Below the pieces are notes generated by a model. It had not been told where the DNA came from and made no database searches. It saw only the letters and a list, made by a program, of their open reading frames with translations. The position numbers were made by a program, and so were the translations under genes. A DNA stretch of 64,000 nt from Chloropicon primus (lineage: Eukaryota; Chlorophyta; Chloropicophyceae; Chloropicales; Chloropicaceae), in assembly GCA_023205875.1 (NCBI GenBank), contig CP060768.1:62001-126000 (forward strand). Direction: 5' to 3'. Shown piece by piece: positions 1-11,222 of this stretch. Positions within the stretch are counted from its first letter, which is position 1; each line of letters begins with the position of its first letter.

Positions 1-165
1 GGTTGACGCTCCCATGGCGCCGCCACCTTCCCCCCTTTCTTTTCTTGGTTGGACCGGCCCGGTCCCTCCCCTTTTGAAGCTCAAAGAAAGAAAGAATGCC
101 GTGATTATTCTATTTTACAAACAAACAACAACGATGGATACGGGTGAGTGATCCCAAACACGAAA

Positions 166-3100
166 TCAAGAGCCCGCTGCCGTGCCTGGCCTCGACTTGG
201 ATCTGGACTTGGGCCTGAGTTTGTTGATCGCTGCATTTGCCCTCTGCAGACTCGAAACTCGCCGATACTTCTCGGACATTTCCCTGTACTGCTCCTCCTT
301 TTTCATCATGTCCTTCTGCATCTTCGCCTTCTCCTCCCTCAGCGTCCTCACCCTGTCCGTGAGATTCTTGTTCATCTCCCGCAGAGCGATGAGCTCCTGG
401 CCCAAGTCCTTCGTGTCCGACTCGACCTTGGCGTTGTGCTGCCTCATCGGCTTCGCCGAGGGCGGGGGGCAACTTGGGGGAGGTGGCTGGAAAGACGGCT
501 TCGACTTCAGGTCCTGGATCGTCAAGTTCTTCCCTGCGACATCCTTCTGCAGCGCGGCTATCTTGAGCATGAGGGCGTCCTTCTCCTTGCCAAAGCTCTC
601 CGACTTGGTGCTCATCTCGTTGCCCAGCCTCTGCTGCTCCTTCTTGGCCAGCTCAGCCACCTCCCGCAGCTTTTTCATGTTGCTCAGGGACGCGCCTGAG
701 GAGGACAAGTTCACGTTCCTCGCCCGGAAGGCAAACATCAAGCTGCAAAGGCTCTCGTGGGCGTGCAGGACAGAAGGAGAGATGTTGACGAAGAGCATCG
801 TCTTGCACTCATTCCCGAGGGAATCGCTGAGCAGATACGTCAGCTTTGAGTTCCGGAAAGGAATGTGGCTCGCCGTGGACCTCGTCTGGGCGCTCGCAAG
901 CGACGCGATGACATCCCCCAAGGCGCTCAAAGACTTGTTGATGTAAGACGCTTCCTTGAGCCTCTCACCCTCGACGCAACTTTTCGAGACGCGCTCGCTT
1001 CCAGCAAGGTCGATGAAACTGATTTTGGACGTGAAGCTCGTCTGCTTGGAGACGTTGTGGTTGACGCAGCTGATCATCATCACCAGGTGGGACCGAGACG
1101 AGTGCTCGTTCATCATCGTGACCCCGACGCTCCTGTTCTTGGACCCCATGTACAGCAACTGCAGAACCTCCTCTGCCGTGCTCACGGGCTTTTCTGTCAG
1201 GTTTGGAACGTAAACCCCCGTCCCATCTTCCCTCATTTTGATGTCCAGCTTCTTGCTCGCAACGGTGGACTTCTCCTCCAGCAAGTCCTTGATCTGCTCG
1301 TTGTAAATCTCAAGCATGCTGAGATTGAACGTGTACTCCACGACGCCTGGCACGGCGCACTCCCCGTTCGCCAGTGTGAACAGCTCCTTGATCGCCCTGA
1401 AAGTGACGCCTCGATCGTTCTCGGGCCCCTCCATCGTGTGCGTCTTTCCACTGCCCGTCTGGCCATAAGCGAAAACGCAGACGTTGAACCCATCAAGGGC
1501 GCTTTGGACCAGAGGCTTGACGCTTTCCTCGTACACCGTCGTCTGAGAGCTGGTCTCATTGAAGACCCTGTCGAACTCAAAGTCCTTCCGGCTCATGCTC
1601 CTTCCGTTCTGCTGCCTCTCCTGTGGTACCAGCGCGACCTGCCTGTTCGCCCTATCCTCGTTGGGAAACTCGACGCAAGAGATGCGCCCTTCCTGAGAGT
1701 TCAGGGGCCTCACCCTGCAAAACACTCGGATGTTTCCCTTTGCTCTCAGCAGCTCATTGAAGAGGCGCCGCCTCTCAGCCATGACCGGGCCGATCTTGTT
1801 CTCTGCCTCCTCTATCGCACTCTTTGCCGCGGAGGAGACCGACCTCAGCTTCTTCACCAGGCTCTGGATCGCCCAGGCCATCGGGTCGTCGCTGCAGCTG
1901 TGCACCGATAACGCGGAGCCGAAATTCCTCGTCTGCCTGGCCACCTCGTCCTTGGCGGTCGAGACGCAGCTGCTCAGATCCCTCACCTTTTTCTGTATGT
2001 CGAGCAAAGGCTTCATGCTGGCCTTGGACATTCCCCCGGACGACGCAGGCTGCCCCCCCGCGCGCGTTGCCCCGCCGCCGCCCTGACCAAGTCGCCGCTC
2101 AAGCTCTGCCTTCTCCCTCTCCAAGGTTTCTATTCTCTGGGAAGCCTCGGCTTGGGCTTCGGCCCTCTCCCGGTGGGCCCTCAAAGCCTCCTTTGCAGCC
2201 TCGCTGCTTTCCCTCTCCAGCCTCGCCAATCGATCGGACACCGCGGCGTCCCCTCCTCCTCCTCCTTCCGACGACGACCCAACTGCTGGCCCACCGTTTT
2301 GGAAGCCCGCGCTCTCAATCCGGCTCAGCCTGGCCTGCAGGCTGTTCAGGATATCCTGGTTCACGGGCGTCCCCTCCTTGTTCTGTATGGTCATCACCTT
2401 GGCGCTGAGCTCGGACACCCGCCTCTCGTGCTCGAGCCTCTCCTGCTCTGCCCTCTTCAGAGCCATCTGCAAGTCGTGAACGACGTACTCCAAGTCCGAC
2501 TTTGGCTGGGGGACATACTTTGCGAAAGCGGACGAGTTGTGCGCTGCCATCTGCTGTATCTTCTCCTTGGACTCCTCGATCGCTTCCTGCATGTTCTGGT
2601 CCGGCAGGGCCATCGCTGCGTCCTTCCTCGCCGCCTCGATATTCACCTCAAGCCCCTTGTCCGCCATCTGCCTCACTATCCCGTACAGTATCCTATAGTA
2701 GTGGTCCAAGGGGTGGTCCCTCGACACGTCCCCCGTCCTCGTGTTGTGAAAGTAAACCTCCCCGCTATCATCGAAAAACTCCTTCCAGGGCTCGGGAACC
2801 TCCGCGTCGTAGGCCTCCGCCGCAATCCAAAGAAAGTCCTCGTCCTTGTCCGTGTCCATGCCAAGGTGCTCGGCCATCTGGGACCGGGGCCAAGCAAGCA
2901 CGCAAAGGAACCAAGTGAGTGAGTGTCAGAGAGAAAAGTCCTCGAGCGATACGAAGGAGAAGAAGAAGAAGAAGAAGAAGATTCCAAGAATCAAAGGCGG
3001 TGTGGCCCGTGCCCCCACTTACCCTGAGGATGTCCTCCACGTTGTAGTCCACCTCCTCGTAGTCGTCTCCCAGCTGAGAGAGGTCCGCATTCCTGTCCAG

Positions 3101-3232
3101 GGTCACCGCAGGCGTCCCGTTCCTGCTGAACTTGAGGAACTTTATGGTGGAGCCGTGGTGCAGGGTACTGTTGAGGTCCCCCCCGCGATCCCCCCCTCCT
3201 CCCCCCCCACCGGGAGTCGGCGGCCTGCTCAT
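166..3232 (-). CDS. Kinesin-14-type motor with an N-terminal CEP164-like WW module
   Basis: Two exons on the minus strand, 3232-3023 and 2877-166, joined in phase 0 across a 145-base intron (donor GTAAGT, acceptor CAG), give 973 residues. The splice brings DDYEEVDYNVEDILR (exon 1) directly before MAEHLGMDTDKDEDFLWIA (exon 2), rebuilding the layout of the CEP164 N-terminus. A WW-like segment follows (about 101-137, WKEFF, then DHPLDHYYR). Coiled coil spans about 140-440. The motor runs about 450-795: NIRVFCRVRPL, P-loop GQTGSGKT near 541, switch II DLAGSE and HIPFRNSKLTYLL. The neck before NIRVFCRVRPL is kinesin-14-like, predicting a minus-end-directed motor. A coiled-coil, basic tail follows. 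Start ATG at 3232 is the second Met of the open frame; a start at 3298 is possible. TGTAA lies at 117-113, after the stop. The motor assignment is certain, the head module likely. Confidence 0.9.
2878..3022 (-). other. Intron of the kinesin gene
   Basis: Minus-strand intron from GTAAGT (3022-3017) to CAG (2880-2878), phase 0. Reading straight through exon 2 upstream gives an unrelated N-terminus with no similarity. The spliced version restores a known domain layout, which is the main support for the junction. Confidence 0.8.
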
Positions 3233-3978
3233 AGGGTACCTCGGTGTTCCCCTCCTGTGTCCCCCGGACCAAACGAACGAACCAACCAACCCACCCACTC
3301 ACTCCTCACTCGTTCTGTCGTGCTGCCTCCTCCACTGCCTCCTCCACAGCGCGGGGGTGCAGCCCCTGGCGCAGGCACAGGCACGCAGGCAGGCAGGCTA
3401 GTCTCCCAGTGCCACCCCGATGCCTATCTGTGTCCCCAAGATGATGAAATGAAACGAAGGTCGGCCTTGCTCCTCGTCTGTCCCGATGATCAAGCGCACG
3501 TCTCAAGATCGAGCAGCAGAGGAGGAGCAGAGGAGGAGAGGGAGGAGCAGGAGGAGAGAGACGCGTGCAAAGCCATCTTTTTGAATTCCCAAGATGGGAA
3601 TCCTCTCGGTATTCGTATTCGTTTTCGTTTTCGGATCACGATCACGATCACGATCACCTCCTGACGAAGAAGAAGAAGAAGAAGAAGAAGAAGACAAACC
3701 AGTGTTCGGGACGCCTTGCACTCCTTCTTGCTCCACCGACCGACCAGGAGGAGGAACTTCAAATATCTTTCCTCCTCCTCTTTTCTCTCGCTCTCAAGGA
3801 CGAAACACGTTGTTGTTGTCGTCGTCCCATCATCTCATCTCATCCCATTCACATGGAGAGGGAGAGGGGAGGATCTTTCGCATCCATCATGACAGCGCAC
3901 CCCTCCCGTGTCGTTTGAAGTGCCCCACTGGTGTGGAACGAAACAAAGATAGAGATAGGGTCCGTGGCCAAGGCCCCC

Positions 3979-4048
3979 CTGCTGTCGTCGTCCTCGTCGT
4001 GGTTCCGTCCCCACTGCTGTCGTCGTCCTCGTCGTGGCTCCGTCCCCA
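3979..4048. repeat. 35-base tandem duplication
   Basis: Two adjacent 35-base copies (3979-4013 and 4014-4048) rich in GTC/CTCGTC differ at one position that I can see. Noncoding, between divergent genes. Confidence 0.85.
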
Positions 4049-4350
4049 CTGCGCGCATGGAGGAACTTCAAACGCCCCATGACATGACCATGGCATGACG
4101 CGCTCTCGCCTTTTGCATCGATCTTGAACCCTCTGGCGTGTTCTTGTGGCTGAGTCGGATTTGGATAACGAAATAAGAAACCGTGATGGCCCCAAGATGG
4201 AATCTCTACTCTGGTGGAGTTCTGCCTTTCTCCGCGCGGGAAAAGAATAAAGGTGTCGCCTCAAGAGTAGAATTCCCTTGTTACTGGCGGCGCAGAGCGA
4301 AGCAGAGCCCCGCCAGAGACGAAAACGAGGCGCGCAGCGCAGGGAGCGCC

Positions 4351-4440
4351 ACGACGAAGGCGACGACGACGAAGGCGACGACGACGAAGGCGACGACGAC
4401 GAAGGCGACGACGACGAAGGGGACGACGACGAAGGGGAAG
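4351..4440. repeat. 15-base tandem array, six copies
   Basis: Six consecutive 15-base units of the form ACGACGAAGGCGACG. The first four are identical and the last two carry G in place of C plus an end change. As the unit is a multiple of three, open frames pass through it on both strands without being genes. Confidence 0.95.
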
Positions 4441-4844
4441 GGCGACACCACGACCACCTTGGACGGTTGCGTTCGTTCGTTCGCCAAGGCAACGAGCCAC
4501 CGAGGGGAGGGGCCACACTGGGACGAGGCACGGGAGAGAACAAGCCTGAGTGGGCGAGTGAGGACACGCCTCTCTCTCGCTTGCTCGCTCGCTCTCCGTC
4601 GCGCTCTCTCTCGCTCGCTCTCCGTCGCTCTCTCTGCTGCCTGTCTGTCGTTCTTCCGGGAATTCAGCCAGGAAGAATTCTTCTCCAACGCATTGTGCAG
4701 AGAGGAGCTCGGTTCGTTCCATTCTTGAGGAGGAGAGCAAGCTTGTTTCCTTGTTGAGAACAACAACAACAGCAGCAGCAGCAGCAGCAGCATTCTATCG
4801 ATAACTCCAACAACAACAACAACAACAAGAAGAGCAAGAAGAAG

Positions 4845-5639
4845 ATGATGTCCTCCGCTGCGAACCACGCCCTGGATCAGCAGCAGAAGAAGGCTGCCGC
4901 TCAGGCGGTGGAGGCCTCCACCCTGAACAACAACAACAACACGAACAACGAGGAGGAGCTGGACGAGGCATCCGTGTGGGAGATGGGCTTCTTCAAGGTC
5001 AGGGATGAGAAGGCCAAGAACGAGACCGGGGGGTCGTCGTCCGAAGAGGGGAAGGAGAACAACGACGACGATGACGACGCGGCGGAGCGCGTCCGCCGAG
5101 GGGGCGGGCACAGGAAGCGCCAGAGCTTCGTGCTGGACGAGGAGGACGCCCTCGTGGGCTTCGGGGAGAAGGAGGACTCGAGCAAGAGCGTGGTGACGAA
5201 CTTGGTGAAGGCGCAGGCCCACCACCACGTGTCCTCGCCGTCCTCGGAGCACATCCCGATCAAGCAGAAGCACTCGCGCACGGGGGGGGACAACATGAGC
5301 TACTCGCTGTCCTTCATGCACCAGGGCGACCTGGGGAGCAGCCTCTCCCCCCGCCTTCTGGGGACGAGCGCGCCCATCAACATTCCGGGGAACGAAAACT
5401 CATTTTATCAGAAGAGGGGGAGCAACGGGTCGAACGTCGTGGAGTCGCCGAGGAGCAGCACGAGGGCCGAGGGTTTCGTTCCCCCGCACCTCATAGGGGC
5501 GGAGGACGACGGCCAGGACCCAGAGCTGAGCACGTCCATCATGAAGAGGGAGCAGCTCAAACACAGAAACACAATTTTGAAGCAAACGGGATACCTCGAA
5601 GAACCGTCAGCAACAACAAGGATTATAATACCAGAGTAA
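4845..5639 (+). CDS. S40 senescence-regulator-like (DUF584) protein
   Basis: 264 residues, intronless, start ATG at 4845 (a second ATG follows at once) after a CAA/CAG-rich leader. Three short blocks occur in the order seen in plant S40/DUF584 proteins: an acidic ELDEASVWEM block (about residue 40), TSAPINIP (about 175), and a C-terminal FVPPHLI followed by RNTILKQTGYLE (about 216-255). The stretch between the last two normally reads GRTLKGRDL in plants and is replaced here by an unrelated sequence. The rest is polar and probably disordered. Plant relatives are small nuclear or cytosolic proteins linked to senescence and stress; their biochemistry is unclear. TGTAAT lies about 70 bases after the stop. 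The family call rests on short motifs. Confidence 0.6.
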   Translation: MMSSAANHALDQQQKKAAAQAVEASTLNNNNNTNNEEELDEASVWEMGFFKVRDEKAKNETGGSSSEEGKENNDDDDDAAERVRRGGGHRKRQSFVLDEEDALVGFGEKEDSSKSVVTNLVKAQAHHHVSSPSSEHIPIKQKHSRTGGDNMSYSLSFMHQGDLGSSLSPRLLGTSAPINIPGNENSFYQKRGSNGSNVVESPRSSTRAEGFVPPHLIGAEDDGQDPELSTSIMKREQLKHRNTILKQTGYLEEPSATTRIIIPE

Positions 5640-6013
5640 ACTAAAGAACAACAACAACAAGAGACCAATAATAATAATGAAAAAAGAACGAGCCACGGAA
5701 TAAAATTTTTGTAATTGTAGGTCAGAGCACCAAGGCAAGCCAGGTAGTCGTAGTCGTATGATATTATGAAGCACGCGCACACACAAGCCTCAAGATGCCC
5801 TTGTCTCTCTCGTCTCTCTCTCTTGTGTGTGTGTGTGTGCGTGTGTGCGTGTTGTTGTTGTTCTGAAAGAGCCTTGCCTTGCCTTTGCTGTGGTATAAAG
5901 AGCAGTTGAATTAGAATTAAAGGTAGTAGTTATGTTGTTACACTTTTGGAGAGGTCACTCTCAATTCCTCACCCAAAAAAAAAAAACGAAAAGCGTGACT
6001 TCGCTTCACACAC
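5640..6013. other. Convergent 3' intergenic region
   Basis: Between the 3' ends of the S40 gene and Rab2. Holds TGTAAT near 5711 (plus-strand poly(A) signal), a GT-rich tract (about 5824-5855), and TGTAA on the minus strand at 5942-5938 for Rab2. Nothing else seen. Confidence 0.6.
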
Positions 6014-6903
<890 letters not shown>

Positions 6904-7484
6904 GGTTGGTTCGGCACGCCCGTCCTGCGTGTTCCTGTCCGGTTGTGTTCAAGGTCCTCTCGTCCTCGCTCGTCCTCGCTCGCTCGCTCGCTCTCTCCTG
7001 CCTTGCCTTTAGGGCTTCGTCTCCATCCAAAAGAAAAAATGGGATTCAACGGCGCAATCATGTCCGCAATCCAATCGTCCTGGAGGAGTGGAGGAGAGGG
7101 GGGATGATGCTCGAAGGGACGGAGAGGGGGAGAGGATTGGTGCTAGGGACCGGTGGATCCCTTATCACTTTCTCCTCCTCCCCTTCCTCTCTCCAAAGAT
7201 GCCTCATATCCATCAGGGATTGGGGAAAGGGGATGGATGAGAAGGCAAGATGGATGGTGATCCTCTGGTGGGTGGGAGAAAGGGCAAAACGGGGCAAGGG
7301 AGGGGGTCGGGGTGTGCATTTGGCAAAATGGCCTCCTCGCTCAGGAAAACCTCTCAAGCGGCGCGCCATCTTCACTCCCTTGGCCCGCTTCAACACCCAA
7401 GGGGAGGAGGAAGGGGGGGTGCGTTCGTTCTTCGTGGCGGTGACGACCCCGCGAGACTTTGGACAAGAGAAACTGGTGGTACTG

Positions 7485-7492
7485 TATAAAAG
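7485..7492 (+). promoter_or_regulatory. Orphan TATA box
   Basis: A perfect TATAAAAG on the plus strand, not upstream of any plus-strand coding region in the next 3 kb. It may serve a noncoding transcript or be chance. Confidence 0.3.
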
Positions 7493-8149
7493 GGTGCCCT
7501 CGTCGACCAGGGCAAATCGAGCTCTGTTAACCTCCTCTTCATCCCCCTTTCCACGTCAATGCAGTACAACATACTGCCGATAACTAGGTGTCACTAGGTG
7601 TGCGGTGCGCGTGTGTGTGCTCATGATAGGGCTTTCTCTCGGGAAGAGGGGGGGGGACGCAGGACGCAAATAAACGTGCGCAGCAGTGCACGCGTCCTAA
7701 AGGTCAAATCGAGGAGCACCTTTCCTCGGGTCCCCGACACCGCCGCTCGCTCCTGAAGGTACGAAAGAAGAGGGAAAGACGAAAGGTTAGGACCAGTGTT
7801 GTCTTTTGCCCAAGAAGAGGAACACGGCGATGTGTGATCGATACGTGTGTTTCCAACAACGTAGTCTGATACTTGCAGGGTCGTCCTACATGGTAATTAA
7901 GGGCTTGCCTTTCCACGAGGCAATGGAATCTGCATGCTGGCGCCAAGGGAGGCCCCTCCAAGACCGGAATCTTGGAAACCTACAACCTCGAGGCCCTTCA
8001 CTCTGTGGCGTTATGCTGCGGGCTATGCATCCATCAAGAATTCATAGAATTGGATGCCCCAAACGCAAGGAGTCCGGAACAAGGCTATGCCCGACCCTCC
8101 CGCCACGAACACACGGACACGGACACTCAACTCGACACACACTCAACTC

Positions 8150-8150
<1 letters not shown>

Positions 8151-8182
<32 letters not shown>
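8151..8182. repeat. AC dinucleotide microsatellite
   Basis: About 16 uninterrupted AC units in noncoding DNA downstream of CK1, preceded by two shorter ACACTCAACTCG units. Confidence 0.95.
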
Positions 8183-8187
<5 letters not shown>

Positions 8188-8334
8188 TGCTCTTCCGCCA
8201 AGTCGAGACGCGCGCGTCTTCTGCTTACCTTTCCCTCCTCCTCCACTCTCCTCGTCCTTCGCACGTGCGCACGCACACAGAAGTCCATACCACTGGCGCC
8301 GACTTTGGATCTAAGCTAGCAAAGCAATCAAGAA

Positions 8335-9525
8335 TCACGCCGCCGTCTTCTGATCCTTCTTCCCGCCCGTTGCCTCCTCTCCCTCCGCGGCCGCTGGCTT
8401 CAGCCTCGAGGTGGAAGCCACCTGCTGCTGGAACTTCAGTATCGTCCAGTCGAACACGTAGTCGTACTCGTATCCGCCGCGGATGAAAGGCTCCCTCAGC
8501 AAGTTCCTCAAGTAGTTGTAGTCCGGCTTGTCGTCGAACCTAAGACACCTGCAGTAATGCAGGTACGTCACAAACTCCTTTGGGAACTCCTTGCACAGGA
8601 CCTCGATGGGCGTGGCCATCTTTCTCTCGCTGATCTTCTCGTACTTTTGCTTCTTCGTCGCCGCCTTGAGACCTTGCCAAGGAAGGGACCCTCGCAAAAA
8701 GTACAGAAGGACGTACCCGAGGGACTCCAAGTCGTCCCTCCTGCTCTGCTCGATACCTAAGTGGGTGTTGATCGAAGCGTACCTTGCCGTCCCCGTCAGG
8801 TTCTTGTCCTCCCTGTACGCAATGTGTTGGTGCGTCCTGGGGTCTCTGTACTTCTTCGCCAGGCCGAAGTCGATGATGTTGACCTGGTTCGCCTTTTTCC
8901 CCAAACCCATTAAAAAGTTGTCTGGCTTGATGTCCCTGTGGATGAAGCTCCTGGTGTGCACGTACTCGATCCTCCTCAGGAGCTGGTCCGCGAGCATGAG
9001 GACCGTCTTGAGGGAGAACCTCCTGTTGCAGAAGTTGAACAGGTCCTCCAGGCTAGGGCCGAGGAGGTCCATGACCATGATGTTGTAGTCTCCCTCGATG
9101 CCGTACCACCTCACCGTGGGAATCCCCACGCCTCCCTGAAGTATCTTGTACAGCTTGCTCTCGTACAAGAGCTGCGGATGCTTGGTCCTGATCGTCTCCA
9201 GCTTGATGGCGACCTCGTCCCCCGTCTGTATGTTCGTCCCGAGATAAATGTCCCCAAAAGAACCGCTTCCGATCCTCCTGCCGAGTCTGTACTTGTTGCC
9301 CACGCGAAGCTCGTGTTGAGACAAGGCAAAGTTCCCCCCCTGCGAGCTGGAGGGTGCCCTGTCACTCTGCTTCCCCCCATCAGGCTTGCTGCTGCTGTTC
9401 TGCATAACTTTGGACGACGATCGCTTCGCCTGGTCCTTGCTGCTCCTCATTCCTTTCCCTGTCCCTCCCACCGTCTTCTCAACTCCAACCAAGTTGTTGC
9501 TCGCCTCCAAAAAGTTTGTAGGCAT
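8335..9525 (-). CDS. Casein kinase 1 (delta/epsilon-like Ser/Thr kinase)
   Basis: 396 residues, intronless, ATG at 9525. A polar N-terminal extension (about 75 residues, Ser/Lys-rich) precedes the kinase domain (about 78-355). Motifs: glycine loop [15 protein letters not shown] with the ATP-binding Lys, [17 protein letters not shown] in the CK1 form, and the CK1 hallmark SINTHLG in place of APE, followed by [15 protein letters not shown]1 enzymes phosphorylate pre-phosphorylated or acidic sites and act in membrane traffic, circadian timing and cilia. The tail after the kinase is short (about 30 residues, ending KKDQKTAA), unlike animal delta/epsilon. The N-terminal extension is longer than usual. 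Very secure family call; subfamily less so. Confidence 0.95.
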   Translation of the reverse strand: MPTNFLEASNNLVGVEKTVGGTGKGMRSSKDQAKRSSSKVMQNSSSKPDGGKQSDRAPSSSQGGNFALSQHELRVGNKYRLGRRIGSGSFGDIYLGTNIQTGDEVAIKLETIRTKHPQLLYESKLYKILQGGVGIPTVRWYGIEGDYNIMVMDLLGPSLEDLFNFCNRRFSLKTVLMLADQLLRRIEYVHTRSFIHRDIKPDNFLMGLGKKANQVNIIDFGLAKKYRDPRTHQHIAYREDKNLTGTARYASINTHLGIEQSRRDDLESLGYVLLYFLRGSLPWQGLKAATKKQKYEKISERKMATPIEVLCKEFPKEFVTYLHYCRCLRFDDKPDYNYLRNLLREPFIRGGYEYDYVFDWTILKFQQQVASTSRLKPAAAEGEEATGGKKDQKTAA

Positions 9526-10321
9526 ATGCAGCTAGCTCTTTTCACAAAGAAAAGAGAAACGCAACGACCAGATAGAGAGAAAGAGAGAGAGAGAGAGGCC
9601 AAAGCAAAGCAAACTCTTTCTTCCTCGTCGAATCGAGTCGAGTCGAGTCTATCTTTTTCTCCTTCTCCTTCTCCTTTTCAAGCGAACCGAAACAGAAAAA
9701 GGACGAGAAAGTGTTTCGTCGTCGTCGTCGTTTGGTTTCTTTTCGTTTCTTTTCGTTTCTTGTTGTTTGAAACAAAAAAAGAATGAAGAAAGAAACAAGA
9801 AACCAAAACCCACGTTTTTCTTCCCCTAAAATGCTACCAACTCTTTGGTGCCATGTCCCTCCGTCGTGCCAAACGAGACGACGAGACGCGTTCTTTCGAC
9901 ACGAACGGCGCTTGTTCCGTTCCCTTCCCCTTGCCTCGAGACGCAATCCTCTCCCACGTTCGCCGTCTCAATCGAAACTCTCGTTCGATTTTCTTTTTTT
10001 GCAAAGACGGGATGGGGATCTTCCTCGTCTTGTGGTTCAAAAAGAAAGTCCTCACGTGGGTAAGCTCCGCACGTCCTCTACTTGGTCTTGTTAGTGCCAA
10101 GCAAGAAGACCTCAAAGGGATACCCCTTGGTCTTCGTGTCCTCCGTCGTCGAAGCGGTTGCGTGATCGTGGTCACCGCTCTATCCTCCGTTCCGTTCTCT
10201 TCTTCTTTTCTTTTTTCTCTCTTCTTGTTTTTGGAGGGGGAACGTCATAGGACGAACGAGGAGATTCTTTCTGGGTCGACGACCGCGTCAGAGGAACAAT
10301 GGGAAAACTACTCTCCCCCTC

Positions 10322-10354
10322 GAAAAAAAAAGAAAAAAAAAAAAAAAAAAAAAA
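10322..10354. repeat. Poly(A)-rich run
   Basis: A near-homopolymer of A interrupted once by G, about 33 bases. No flanking LINE or SINE body or target-site repeat seen, so it is scored as simple repeat only. Confidence 0.85.
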
Positions 10355-10855
10355 CATTTTGACTTCGAGCATTCTCTCCAAGACGAACTTCTTGATTTTG
10401 ATATCTCTTATTCAAGTGATCTTCTTGAAAAGAATAATCGTTGAGCGAGCGTATCGTAGAAATGGGTGTACGTGTGCACCCCGCACGAGACCTTCTTGAT
10501 GGACGGCCCCCGAGAGTACGAAACGCGTGTTGAGAGGGCGGCGGCGTCCGCGAGAATTGTTTTTTGGTTCGAAATGGCGCGAAAACCACGAAACCCGAGT
10601 CGATCGGTGAGAGAAGAGGAGAAACTCACGCGGCGTGTCGGCTGCGTTTGGCTTTGGCTTTGCGCAACAACGAGAGGAAAGACCATCAACGAGGTGAGTC
10701 CAAGCGGTCCCGTCATCGTCATCGTCATTGTCATCGCGCTCTACGTCCCAGGTCTCAGGTCTCTGTCTGTGCGCGCAACCGCTTGCGCCCGCTCCGTGCC
10801 TTGGGTTCGGCGCAGAGAAAACGAGAGAAACGCCAGAGAGAGGATCCCACGACCA

Positions 10856-10885
10856 CCTCTCTCTCTCTCTCTCTCTCCCTCTCTC

Positions 10886-10931
<46 letters not shown>
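10856..10931. repeat. CT dinucleotide tract
   Basis: About 75 bases of CT with single CCCT interruptions, in the leader region of the GIP1-like gene. Followed 30 bases later by a TTCCAG splice-acceptor-like site, so it could be a polypyrimidine tract of a 5' UTR intron. Confidence 0.9.
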
Positions 10932-10932
<1 letters not shown>

Positions 10933-11222
10933 ATTGGTTGCTTGGTTGGTTTTCGGTTCCAGGATCTTGGCTGACACTTTGTTCTCGTTCTCGTTCTTTC
11001 TTTATTTCTTTTCTTTTGCTCTCCTCTCTCTCTCTCTCTCTCTCTCTCCTGGTGATCTTATATCTCTCCGTGATCCCATCCCGTCGTCAAACAGCAGCAG
11101 CAGCAGCAGCAGAGACGGAGAGCAAGGAGCTGGGAAGGACTCGGCTACCCGACAACAACCAACCAAGCAAAAAAAAAAACTACTACTACTACTTACTCCG
11201 AGAGTAAGGAGTTTTGTTTCGC

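Larger units (their letters stand above)
3233..4844. other. Divergent intergenic region, low complexity
   Basis: Lies between the 5' ends of the kinesin and S40 genes. It holds a GATCAC run (about 3634-3657), a GAA run (3663-3696), a 35-base tandem duplication (3979-4048), a six-copy 15-base array (4351-4440), GCTCGCTCT-rich DNA (4570-4640), and CAA/CAG-rich probable 5' UTR (4755-4844). Open frames here are built from these repeats. No gene is supported. Confidence 0.7.
6904..8334. other. Intergenic region between Rab2 and CK1
   Basis: The 1.4 kb upstream of Rab2 and downstream of CK1. Holds a TATAAAAG box on the plus strand at 7485-7492 with no recognisable gene after it, and an AC dinucleotide run (8151-8182). 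Open frames are short and match no family. I see no gene, but a noncoding RNA is not excluded. Confidence 0.5.
9526..11222. other. Divergent upstream region between CK1 and the GIP1-like gene
   Basis: 1.7 kb without a supportable gene. Contains a long A run (about 10322-10354), a CT tract (about 10856-10931) and a second CT tract (about 11027-11049). A possible 5' UTR intron of the GIP1-like gene could use the GTGAGT donor at 10692 and the acceptor TTCCAG ending at 10962, which follows the CT tract. Confidence 0.5.

Noticed and set aside
4183-4757. Overlapping frames on both strands rich in Asp/Gly, Thr/Lys or Arg
   Set aside because: They are translations of the 15-base tandem array, whose unit length is a multiple of three.
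10322-10354. Retroposon tail
   Set aside because: An A run alone, with no element body, no reverse transcriptase and no target-site repeat.
9853-10362. Plus-strand frame ending in poly-Lys
   Set aside because: Its tail is coded by the A run and it has no recognisable domain; its composition is unlike the neighbouring genes.
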